Source: Candidatus Iainarchaeum sp. (GTDB lineage: Archaea; Iainarchaeota; Iainarchaeia; Iainarchaeales; GCA-2688035). From it: DNA of 10,291 bases. The DNA is taken from assembly GCA_017610245.1 (NCBI GenBank), contig JAFCCK010000025.1, forward strand, positions 1 through 10,291. The letters are read 5' to 3'. Of this stretch, positions 1 through 5,422 are shown piece by piece; positions within the stretch are counted from its first letter, which is position 1, and every line of letters begins with the position of its first letter. The notes beneath the pieces are model-generated. The model did no database searches. It was given only the letters and a program-made list of their open reading frames with translations, and had not been told where the DNA came from. Both the position numbers and the translations under genes were made by a program.

Positions 1-394
1 TAAGGTATGCCATTATGGGGTCGAACGCAACCAGGTCGTGAGCAATCTTCACAACAGTGTCATGCCTTGTGGAAAAATACTGCTCGCACTCCTTTCCAGG
101 CGCGCCTAGATGCTTATAGCTCCAAACCCCCTCAACATTAAACTGCTGCCTCAAGGCAGCTATCTCGCCAAGCATCTTTGTCTGCACTTCATCGTAAACC
201 CTCTCATACACATCAGCTAGCACAATCAAATCAGCTTCAACCTCTCCCAGCACGGTGATGAGGTGGTAGCGGCAGGCAGGGTCGTCTGCAACAGAGGTGC
301 CATACACGCAGTTCCTGCAGTCAAAGATGAGGTGCCGCTTTCCGCCCTCTTCCCTGACTACATAGTCTCCTACCTTAAAACCGCCAATTTCCAC
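1..394 (-). CDS. Probable type II/IV secretion (pilus/archaellum-type) ATPase, N-terminal part only
   Basis: This is the first 131 codons of a gene whose C-terminus lies beyond the left edge. I translated it from the minus strand; it is open throughout. It begins VEIGGFKVGDYVVREEGG, has a Cys pair (IFDCRNCVYG) near residue 30, then an acidic/hydrophobic stretch (GEVEADLIVLADVYERVYDE), and ends DLVAFDPIMAYL. A CxxC-containing N-terminal domain, a YDE segment and a late DPxxAYL motif match my memory of DPANN GspE/VirB11-type secretion ATPases. The Walker motifs that would prove it lie outside the window. The start is GTG: an in-frame TGA lies 24 bases upstream of the GTG, no ATG intervenes, and AGGTG (400-404) sits five bases before it. 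Such ATPases power pilus or archaellum assembly from the cytoplasmic face, which fits the pilin genes here. It diverges from the glycosyltransferase gene. The reading frame is secure; the family call is moderate. Confidence 0.62.
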   Translation of the reverse strand, partial: MEIGGFKVGDYVVREEGGKRHLIFDCRNCVYGTSVADDPACRYHLITVLGEVEADLIVLADVYERVYDEVQTKMLGEIAALRQQFNVEGVWSYKHLGAPGKECEQYFSTRHDTVVKIAHDLVAFDPIMAYL

Positions 395-437
395 ACTAAC
401 ACCTTTGCAAAGGTTTCAGCAATAAATAGCAATAAAG

Positions 438-447
438 TTATATATAA
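438..447. promoter_or_regulatory. Palindromic TATA box shared by divergent promoters
   Basis: TTATATATAA is its own reverse complement. Its centre is about 26 bases before the ATG at 469, so the glycosyltransferase mRNA should be leaderless or nearly so. On the minus strand the same box predicts a start near 416, leaving a leader of about 20 bases that carries AGGTG five bases before the GTG at 394. A purine-rich AATAAAG flank on the left could be the BRE for the plus-strand promoter. Positions are read from the sequence; promoter function is inferred from archaeal spacing rules. Confidence 0.6.
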
Positions 448-468
448 TCGTTTACACATGGTTTTTCT

Positions 469-1224
469 ATGCCCGACAAAGCAACAGCAATAGTGCCTGC
501 TTACAATGAGGAGGACTATATTGCAAGGGTCCTAAAGCCGCTGCTGCGCTGGCAGAGGGAAAGCCCGCAGGCAAGGCACATTATTGTTGTGGATGACGGC
601 AGCAAAGACAGGACAGCATCTATAGCAAAGGAAATGGGCGTAAAGGTAATCCACTCCGGCCTGTCGAAGCGTAGGCTGGGCAAAGCGCAGGCATTCATAG
701 CAGGGGCAAGGCAGGCAAAAAGGAACGGCTCCGATATTCTTGTTGTGCTGGATGCCGATTTGCTTGGACTGAGTTTAGGGCAGCTGGACACCCTAATCGG
801 GAAGTTAAAGGAAAAAAAGCTCAACATGCTCATTGGGGTAACCGAGGAGAGGGGAAAAGTTATGGCTTACACGAACAGCGGCCAGAGGGCAATCAGGATG
901 AAAGCCCTTGAACCCTTGTTCAGAAACAAAGGCAAGTGGCTCGCATTGATGAAGGGCTATGGTCTTGAGGCTGCACTAAACCACCTTATCCCAAAACATA
1001 ATATTTTTCCGCATCAGGACACCAATAAAGCGCTTTTCTACGCAGCTGAGGCTGTCCGGAAAGGCAAGCCCCCTCAGTACAAGCATATTGCAAGGACATA
1101 CCAAATGATAAGGGAAAGAAAGGAGCTTGCGAAAACCCTCAGGCAACTGCGAAAAGGCGGAAAAAAGAGCAAGGCAAAGAAGCTCTTGAGAAAAAAGCAA
1201 AGATGGCGCAAGCACTTCCGCTAA
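469..1224 (+). CDS. GT2-family glycosyltransferase (dolichol-phosphate sugar synthase-like, GT-A fold)
   Basis: A 251-residue protein with the classic GT2 order of motifs: VPAYNEE at 9-15 (nucleotide-binding N-terminus), VVDDGSKDRT at 40-49, GKAQAFIAGA at 71-80, the DAD form of the metal-binding DxD motif in VLDADL at 93-98, then SGQRAIR near 137-143 and GYGLEAALN at 163-171, which resemble acceptor-side motifs of dolichol-phosphate mannose/glucose synthases. It should move a sugar from a nucleotide sugar to a lipid carrier or glycan at the cytoplasmic side of the membrane. No transmembrane helix is evident. The C-terminus from about 217 is extremely basic (KGGKKSKAKKLLRKKQRW) and could bind acidic lipids. 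It lies between a probable secretion ATPase and an archaeosortase, suggesting glycosylation of surface proteins such as pilins; this role is inferred. Sugar and acceptor cannot be read from sequence. The ATG is supported by TATA spacing. Confidence 0.88.
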   Translation: MPDKATAIVPAYNEEDYIARVLKPLLRWQRESPQARHIIVVDDGSKDRTASIAKEMGVKVIHSGLSKRRLGKAQAFIAGARQAKRNGSDILVVLDADLLGLSLGQLDTLIGKLKEKKLNMLIGVTEERGKVMAYTNSGQRAIRMKALEPLFRNKGKWLALMKGYGLEAALNHLIPKHNIFPHQDTNKALFYAAEAVRKGKPPQYKHIARTYQMIRERKELAKTLRQLRKGGKKSKAKKLLRKKQRWRKHFR

Positions 1225-1233
1225 AGCATCAAA

Positions 1234-1243
1234 CTTATATATT
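1234..1243 (+). promoter_or_regulatory. TATA box of the archaeosortase gene
   Basis: CTTATATATT is centred about 25 bases before the ATG at 1264. That spacing favours a leaderless transcript beginning at or just before this ATG and argues against the in-frame TTG at 1243, which would overlap the TATA box. It shows the archaeosortase is transcribed separately from the glycosyltransferase that ends at 1224. Confidence 0.6.
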
Positions 1244-1263
1244 TGATTCACCAATTCTATTTT

Positions 1264-1806
1264 ATGAAGGAAATTTCCCTTGCAAAAAGCCCGCTCAGCA
1301 TAAGACTTGACAAGGAGGAAGCAAGGAAAACTGGGAGGTTCATCGCGCTCTTTGTTTTAATTTACCTTATTCTCTCGGTTGCATTTACAGCAGTAATTCC
1401 CGAAGCCCTGCTGCAGAATTTCCTCGCCGACACTACAGCATCCTTTTTCAATGGAACTGTTTCAACGGAAGAAAACCCCATAGTTACATTAAGCAGCGGC
1501 GTGCGCATTGAGATAAGCCCACTCTGCACAGGGCTTACGGAATTGTTCATCATTGTAGCGGCAATCATCGCATCCATCGGTATCTCCCTTAGGAAGCGCT
1601 TGACGGGAGCAGCGTTTGCAGCAATAGCTGTTTTTCTGCTGAACGTGTTCCGCATCTTTGCAACAATTGCAATAATTCTGGGAAGCGACAGCATTGCTGT
1701 TGTGGAATTAGCCCATAATGTTCTCTTCCGCGTGTTTCTCTTCATTTCAATTGCAGCAATCTACATTGCCTGGTTTTACTGGGCTGTGAGAAGCGAGGTT
1801 CCTTAA
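1264..1806 (+). CDS. Archaeosortase/exosortase-family transpeptidase
   Basis: A 180-residue integral membrane protein. After a basic N-terminus (to about 25) come a first hydrophobic helix (26-45), an extracytoplasmic loop (46-87), and a cluster of helices to the C-terminus. The family's active-site residues are visible: Cys88 in SPLCTGLTE, Arg130 in LLNVFRI, and His151 in ELAHNVLFR, spaced and placed in membrane-proximal positions as in exosortases and archaeosortases. Such enzymes recognise a C-terminal tripartite signal (short motif, hydrophobic helix, basic tail) on secreted proteins, cleave it, and are thought to attach the product to a lipid. At 180 residues this is a short, core-only member. 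I chose the ATG over the upstream TTG on TATA spacing. No substrate with a full sorting signal is visible in the window; the giant secreted gene at 6801 is cut before its C-terminus and is a candidate. Subfamily cannot be assigned. Confidence 0.9.
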   Translation: MKEISLAKSPLSIRLDKEEARKTGRFIALFVLIYLILSVAFTAVIPEALLQNFLADTTASFFNGTVSTEENPIVTLSSGVRIEISPLCTGLTELFIIVAAIIASIGISLRKRLTGAAFAAIAVFLLNVFRIFATIAIILGSDSIAVVELAHNVLFRVFLFISIAAIYIAWFYWAVRSEVP

Positions 1807-1810
1807 AGAA

Positions 1811-2026
1811 TTAACCCAGGCTGTGCTTTTTCGCCTGTACGTATGTTTGGATTAATGCCCCCATGGAGAACATCCCCAGAAAATAGTAAGTCCATGCAGC
1901 AAACGGCTCTGCCGTTGTGTGCATTATAGCGCCCTGAACCAAACACCATGCAAACAATGTTGCCAGCACTATGCCATAAAAAAAGAATAGTACCCGCTTT
2001 ACCTCATACTTTGTTGTTTGCTGCAT
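1811..2026 (-). CDS. Small two-helix membrane protein, unknown function
   Basis: A 71-residue protein with two likely transmembrane helices, about 11-33 (VLFFFYGIVLATLFAWCLV) and 42-63 (FAAWTYYFLGMFSMGALIQ), a short loop between them and a basic C-terminal end (QAKKHSLG). It converges with the archaeosortase gene, the two stop codons lying only four bases apart. I do not recognise the family. It looks real because it fills a stretch with no competing reading frame, has a sensible hairpin topology with charged ends, and has an A/T-rich box (2051-2060) about 29 bases before its ATG, as leaderless archaeal genes do. It could be an accessory subunit of the neighbouring membrane enzyme, but only position suggests this. 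Confidence 0.6.
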   Translation of the reverse strand: MQQTTKYEVKRVLFFFYGIVLATLFAWCLVQGAIMHTTAEPFAAWTYYFLGMFSMGALIQTYVQAKKHSLG

Positions 2027-2050
2027 TGCAATTAAATAAACCCAAACTTG

Positions 2051-2060
2051 TATTTAATTC
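2051..2060 (-). promoter_or_regulatory. Probable TATA box of the small membrane protein
   Basis: On the minus strand this reads GAATTAAATA, centred about 29 bases upstream of the ATG at 2026, giving a leaderless or very short-leader mRNA. It lies about 40 bases from the plus-strand TATA box of the pilin gene, so the 2027-2130 gap holds two separate divergent promoters. Confidence 0.4.
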
Positions 2061-2087
2061 TTCGCAGGGCGCCCTACGTAAAACCAA

Positions 2088-2099
2088 ATATTTAAATAT
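2088..2099 (+). promoter_or_regulatory. TATA box of the TTG-started pilin gene
   Basis: ATATTTAAATAT is a perfect palindrome centred about 37 bases before the TTG at 2131. Transcription from it should begin near 2119, leaving a leader of about 12 bases that carries GTGA at 2122-2125. Unlike the TATA boxes at 438 (plus direction), 1234 and 6204, it predicts a leadered mRNA. Confidence 0.5.
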
Positions 2100-2121
2100 G
2101 AGATAAGCCTTCTTTTATTCA

Positions 2122-2125
2122 GTGA
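2122..2125 (+). promoter_or_regulatory. Short Shine-Dalgarno (GTGA) that fixes the TTG start
   Basis: GTGA lies five bases before TTG 2131. An in-frame TAA directly precedes the TTG, so translation cannot begin earlier in this frame. No other start codon precedes the class III signal peptide, so the TTG is essentially forced. Confidence 0.5.
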
Positions 2126-2130
2126 TTTAA

Positions 2131-2649
2131 TTGAATAACAAGGGTCAGGCATACTCAACATTTAAGCTATTGATTGCTGCGATTGTTGCGCTTGCAATAC
2201 TGATGATACTCATGTCCATTATCAGTTCCATTTTCCCATTTTTCCGGAACGACCCAACGGAAAAAACAAGTGAGCTTTTGAACAACTTGTACAAATCGCC
2301 AGAGACGATAAAAACAGTAGAGGATGTTACCTTTACACCGGATTACGTTCTTTCAGCGCTAGCGCTTTCCGAAAGGCTTCCATTGGGCAGGGAGGATATC
2401 TGCATGAGCTTGGGTGATTACGGAGACGAAGAAAACTTCGAATTACAGACAGTAGGGCATCACAGAATAGTTTGGAACGGAAGCTCCAACAAGCTAACCG
2501 ACATTGTTGTAACCTGTAACATAAATGAGGAAATGCTGATGGATGGCATTGAGGGCACAATTTTCACCGAGAGAGACTGGGACAGGGACATTGATTGCAG
2601 TATCTGTGAGGGCAGGTGCTGTCTCGTTGCCTTGAAAACACCAGGGTAA
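2131..2649 (+). CDS. Pilin-like protein with class III signal peptide and Cys-rich tail
   Basis: A 172-residue protein beginning MNNKGQAYSTFKLLIAAIVA. KG|Q is the cleavage site used by archaeal prepilin peptidases (PibD/EppA type): a short charged leader is removed after Gly5, leaving Gln6 at the head of a hydrophobic helix (12-37) that forms the fibre core or membrane anchor. The remainder is a soluble domain with a VTFTPDYVLSALALSERL segment. The C-terminus carries CSICEGRCC (Cys156, 159, 163, 164), besides Cys91 and Cys129. Such an even number of Cys fits disulfide bonding outside the cell; metal binding is the alternative. The usual Glu at +5 of the mature protein is replaced by Thr. It has its own promoter, apart from the pilin operon that follows, so it might be made at a different, perhaps higher, level. 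Pilin class is well supported; whether it is the major pilin is a guess. Confidence 0.82.
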   Translation: MNNKGQAYSTFKLLIAAIVALAILMILMSIISSIFPFFRNDPTEKTSELLNNLYKSPETIKTVEDVTFTPDYVLSALALSERLPLGREDICMSLGDYGDEENFELQTVGHHRIVWNGSSNKLTDIVVTCNINEEMLMDGIEGTIFTERDWDRDIDCSICEGRCCLVALKTPG

Positions 2650-2689
2650 GGTTTTGCGCCGTTTAAGCGAAGTTCTTTAAAGCGAATCC

Positions 2690-2698
2690 TTTATATAT
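2690..2698 (+). promoter_or_regulatory. TATA box of the accessory-pilin operon
   Basis: TTTATATAT is centred about 30 bases before the ATG at 2724, predicting a short or absent leader for the first gene. It is followed by a pyrimidine-rich run (CTCCTTCTTTATTATTTTTT). That T-rich run could also help end transcription from the upstream pilin gene, since archaeal RNA polymerase terminates at oligo-T tracts; this second role is speculative. Confidence 0.55.
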
Positions 2699-2723
2699 CT
2701 CCTCCTTCTTTATTATTTTTTAC

Positions 2724-2894
2724 ATGCCTTTTGCGGAAATATTGCTGGAGGAAAAAGCCCAGAGTGAGTGGAGCAGCGTTTACATGCTCATAATTCTGAT
2801 AATTGCGGCTTTGCTTCTCATTTCAGTGATAAAGCCCATGTTCAGGCAAAGCCAGCGCATAGTGCAGAAAACACAGCCTGCGCCAAGCTCTTGA
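2724..2894 (+). CDS. 56-residue single-pass membrane peptide heading the pilin operon
   Basis: I found this by translating the gap between the two pilin genes. It encodes MPFAEILLEEKAQSEW at the N-terminus, one strong transmembrane helix at about 20-37 (YMLIILIIAALLLISVI), and a basic, polar tail (RQSQRIVQKTQPAPSS). The frame is open from ATG to TGA, a TATA box lies 30 bases upstream, and the next gene begins 16 bases after its stop, so it is the first cistron of the pilin operon. It lacks a KGQ-type prepilin cleavage site; the N-terminus before the helix is acidic and amphipathic. It could be a small pseudopilin-like subunit or a membrane assembly factor. I do not recognise a family. The evidence is composition and context only. 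Confidence 0.6.
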   Translation: MPFAEILLEEKAQSEWSSVYMLIILIIAALLLISVIKPMFRQSQRIVQKTQPAPSS

Positions 2895-2910
2895 AAGGCA
2901 GGGAATGAAT

Positions 2911-3462
2911 ATGATTAATGCTCGCGGCCAGGAGGCCGCACCTTTCGAACTGCTCATTGCAGTAATAGTAATGGGCTTTGTGATTTTTGCAGGAATGAAT
3001 GCAATGGAGCAGCTCTGGCTGCAAAAGTGCCTTGGAACAACAGATGCAAAGCTTGAGGAAATGAAGACAGTTCTTGAAACAGCTGTCGACCAAAAAAGCC
3101 CGCAGAGTATTAACTTTCGGCTGAGTGGGTGCTTCGACGAGAACGATGAAGACATAAGAATAGCAGACTGGGACGAGCCCACGTTTTGTGCGGAGTATTG
3201 CGGCTCACCCAAAAATTTGTGCACCCTGCTCGAATACAGCAACACTGGAAGGCGCCTCTTCAGCATCAAGAAGTGTCTAAATATTCCTCCCGATACGGTT
3301 TTTCCCTCACAAAGATTTGCAGGAGCAAAGTGTAGTACAAGGGAGAGAGAGGAATTGCAGGACTTTGATACTCTTATCCCGCAAGGAGACTACATTTTAA
3401 TCAACAAAACTCTTGCAACAGACACATTCCCAACAATCTGCGCATACAGAAGGGAAGAGTGA
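2911..3462 (+). CDS. Pilin-like protein with class III signal peptide (RGQ), Cys-rich
   Basis: A 183-residue protein beginning MINARGQEAAPFELLIAVIV. RG|Q is a prepilin cleavage site, followed by a hydrophobic helix (about 12-31) with Glu13 inside it (mature +7, near the place where many pilins keep a Glu). The soluble domain has eight Cys (40, 74, 93, 97, 104, 122, 141, 177), an even number consistent with up to four disulfides. I prefer ATG 2911 over the in-frame ATG 2905: GGCAGGG (2897-2903) is seven bases from 2911 but only one from 2905, and 2911 gives the same M-I-N-x-(K/R)-G-Q leader as the last gene of the operon. Its stop lies five bases before the preferred start of the next gene, so translation is probably coupled. 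Likely a minor pilin; its specific role is unknown. Confidence 0.8.
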   Translation: MINARGQEAAPFELLIAVIVMGFVIFAGMNAMEQLWLQKCLGTTDAKLEEMKTVLETAVDQKSPQSINFRLSGCFDENDEDIRIADWDEPTFCAEYCGSPKNLCTLLEYSNTGRRLFSIKKCLNIPPDTVFPSQRFAGAKCSTREREELQDFDTLIPQGDYILINKTLATDTFPTICAYRREE

Positions 3463-3467
3463 GCCTA

Positions 3468-4142
3468 ATGCTTGGATTCACCTTGAGCAAACTCAATCTC
3501 CTGATTCTTGTTACCGCAACTTTTGCAATCGTAGCGTATTTCATGTTCGGCTTAACTGATGTGGTGATAAGCAATGCAGCGCAGCAGACAGTAGACACAT
3601 ACTCTGAAAAGGCAGCAAATGTAATAACAAGCGATGCCCTCTGTTTTAAAACACAGATAACAGTGCCGCCGCACATCTCTTATTTTGGTGGTATTGAACC
3701 AGCAAAACGCTTCTTTTACTTAATGCACATTTCAAGGTATCCTGAGGTGCACGATCCACAACAGCTCACCTCAGTCATTTTCTCAATCTCTGACAGAAAG
3801 AATCCAGACAAGATCCGCGCTGCCAGCAGGATTGACATAAATGCAGAGGTAATTTTCTATAACTGGGAGCCAAGCGAACCAACCATAATCGATGAAAGTG
3901 CAGTCGCAATTACTCTCGACCCGCAATCAGCGATAATGAGGACGGACTCCCTCATTATAATAAAAGAGGTTTTGCTGGGAGAAACCCATCTGCACATAAT
4001 AGCGTGTTCCAGCGCTGGAACATGTGAGGCGAATTTGCAGGAGGTAGCGTGCTGCAAAATCCCAAATGCAAGGGGTGGGAAAACATCAAGCTGTTTGCCC
4101 TGTCCACTAGAGCCACCCTATCCAAGATGCAACAGCCCATAA
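3468..4142 (+). CDS. Pilin-operon membrane-anchored protein with Cys-rich C-terminus
   Basis: A 224-residue protein with an N-terminal hydrophobic helix (MLGFTLSKLNLLILVTATFA, continuing to about 29) and a large extracytoplasmic domain. There is no Gly-Gln cleavage site, but SKLNLLILV resembles a pilin N-terminal helix that follows a very short leader. The tail is Cys-rich: Cys180, 186, 195, 196, 209, 212 and 221, with Cys59 near the anchor. CCKIPNARGGKTSSCLPCPL looks like a disulfide-bonded or metal-binding knot. The start is ATG 3468, which has GTGA (3459-3462) five bases upstream, the arrangement also seen before the TTG at 2131. The alternative GTG 3459 would overlap the previous stop. 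Placed between two pilin genes, it is probably a pseudopilin or a fibre-associated subunit. I do not know a named family. Confidence 0.68.
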   Translation: MLGFTLSKLNLLILVTATFAIVAYFMFGLTDVVISNAAQQTVDTYSEKAANVITSDALCFKTQITVPPHISYFGGIEPAKRFFYLMHISRYPEVHDPQQLTSVIFSISDRKNPDKIRAASRIDINAEVIFYNWEPSEPTIIDESAVAITLDPQSAIMRTDSLIIIKEVLLGETHLHIIACSSAGTCEANLQEVACCKIPNARGGKTSSCLPCPLEPPYPRCNSP

Positions 4143-4157
4143 AAAATTGGTGAAGAA

Positions 4158-4679
4158 ATGCTTAAAAAATCGCGAAAGGGTTTTCTCGGGCCAATAGGCG
4201 ATGACTTGCCCAGTCTCATTCCATTAGTTTTTGCCTTAACAATCTTCTTCTATGTTTTCACCTTTACCTGGAATGCATTTGACGAAAAAAACAAGGGCTT
4301 TGATGATGACATTTCTATCCTTAGGATTGCCTCTGTTATTAAAGCCAACAGCTATATTCCAAACTACGCAATTTTTACTGAAAGATGCAATAAGGCGAAG
4401 AGCTTTAAGAGAGTCCGCTTTAAGGCGGGTCTGCTGCCTCTCTCAGTAAAAGAGGACGAGCACTTTGAGGGCATTGACATTGAAAGCATCGGATTCTTTA
4501 CAGACCCAAACAGCGGCGACACTTACGAATGCAGGAACAGTGATGAAGAGCTCGACATTAAAAACCAAAGCATTCTAATAAGGTTCTTTCCAGTTGCTTT
4601 GGAGCGGGATTATAGGGATGCTGGGGGCGAGCGGCACTTCTTTGTGCAGCCAATGCTTCTGGTGGTGATTGCTTGGTGA
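4158..4679 (+). CDS. Pilin-like protein (KGF leader, conserved aromatic C-terminus)
   Basis: A 173-residue protein beginning MLKKSRKGFLGPIGDDLPSL. The basic leader ending in Lys-Gly, before a hydrophobic helix at about 19-38 (SLIPLVFALTIFFYVFTFTW), resembles a class III signal peptide, with Phe instead of Gln after the Gly. The acidic pair Asp15-Asp16 lies in the +7/+8 region of the predicted mature protein. The C-terminus FVQPMLLVVIAW is hydrophobic and aromatic, like the final beta strand of pilin-like domains I recall from DPANN archaea. Two Cys (77, 125) could form one disulfide. GGTGA (4149-4153) lies four bases before the ATG, a strong archaeal Shine-Dalgarno. It overlaps the start of the next gene by four bases, indicating coupled translation. 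Whether the peptidase cleaves the KG-F site cannot be told from sequence. Confidence 0.7.
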   Translation: MLKKSRKGFLGPIGDDLPSLIPLVFALTIFFYVFTFTWNAFDEKNKGFDDDISILRIASVIKANSYIPNYAIFTERCNKAKSFKRVRFKAGLLPLSVKEDEHFEGIDIESIGFFTDPNSGDTYECRNSDEELDIKNQSILIRFFPVALERDYRDAGGERHFFVQPMLLVVIAW

Positions 4680-5422
4680 TAAACAGCAAAGGACAGGCAG
4701 CATTAGCGGATGCCCTCTATTTCCTATTGATTGTAAGCGGTTTGAGCACGTTCCTCTTCTTCTTTGCAGTTAGCTATGGAGTTGGAGCGAAGGAAAGGAT
4801 TGGCCTTAGCTATCGCTCGGAGTACGCTACCTCCGCCTTAAAAACAATGCTGTATTCTTCTACCCCTAGAATAAAGGGGGAAAGCCTTGAGGAGGCAACT
4901 GAAGTAGATTTCCTACTCGCTGCCATAAAAGAGGATTTCGCTGACAATGGGGAATTCGATAATGTACAGGGTCTAATTGTAAACAATGTTGTAGGGGTAA
5001 TGGAGCCACTTGCAGACAGCTTCAACTACATATACTACATTTACCTTCCCGGCAGCCAGGAATTCGTCTTTTTCATGCTATATGCGAGCAAATGGAGGAG
5101 CTGGCAAAGACTAAGGTCAAGGCAGGTTGATGTGGGGCAGGGAGAGAGTGTTGTATACCTATGCGAGCCTTCCTCGCTAGACAAGCTTGATGACTTAATC
5201 ACAAGTGTAGGGAGAACATACCAGGAAGACAGCAGAATGCAGCTGCCCAGGCTCGGGGAAAGAAGGGGCAGTAGCTACACCCCCGTCCCTGCGCAGGTAA
5301 ACCTCACGATGTGGATAGCAACCGCCCTCCCAGAAACAGAAATGGGAACAATTTTGGATGATTCGCACCTCAACTGCGAATGCTTAAAGGTGCTGAGAGA
5401 CGGCACCTGGCAAGGCTGCTGA
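4676..5422 (+). CDS. Pilin-like protein with class III signal peptide (SKGQ), last gene of the operon
   Basis: A 248-residue protein with the leader MINSKG|Q followed by AALADALYFLLIVSGLSTFL, a typical prepilin cleavage site and hydrophobic helix (about 13-36). Asp12 is at mature +6. The rest includes RSEYATSALKTMLYSSTPR (48-65, a likely continuing amphipathic helix), an aromatic run (FNYIYYIYL, 116-124), a WIATALPETE segment, and a C-terminus with CEC and a final Cys248. The GTG at 4676 overlaps the upstream TGA (GTGA), with GGTGAT at 4664-4669 as Shine-Dalgarno; TTG 4673, one codon earlier, is an alternative. The gene ends directly against the stop of the opposite-strand gene, with no base between. 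Likely an accessory pilin or pseudopilin with a large head domain. Pilin class is well supported; exact role unknown. Confidence 0.78.
   Translation: MINSKGQAALADALYFLLIVSGLSTFLFFFAVSYGVGAKERIGLSYRSEYATSALKTMLYSSTPRIKGESLEEATEVDFLLAAIKEDFADNGEFDNVQGLIVNNVVGVMEPLADSFNYIYYIYLPGSQEFVFFMLYASKWRSWQRLRSRQVDVGQGESVVYLCEPSSLDKLDDLITSVGRTYQEDSRMQLPRLGERRGSSYTPVPAQVNLTMWIATALPETEMGTILDDSHLNCECLKVLRDGTWQGC

Noticed and set aside
263..493. A 76-residue plus-strand frame
   Set aside because: It lies opposite the ATPase frame and runs through the divergent promoter; the minus-strand frame has a Shine-Dalgarno site, a coherent protein and a recognisable motif pattern.
1243..1263. Extension of the archaeosortase by seven codons from TTG 1243
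   Set aside because: The TTG overlaps the TATA box and would require a start of transcription further upstream; ATG 1264 fits leaderless spacing.
2650..2723. Possible small RNA or terminator hairpin between the two pilin transcription units
   Set aside because: I see a TATA box and a T-rich run but no convincing stem-loop or C/D-box motifs.
2823..3269. A 148-residue minus-strand frame
   Set aside because: It is antisense to both the 56-residue peptide and the RGQ pilin, with no promoter or recognisable features.
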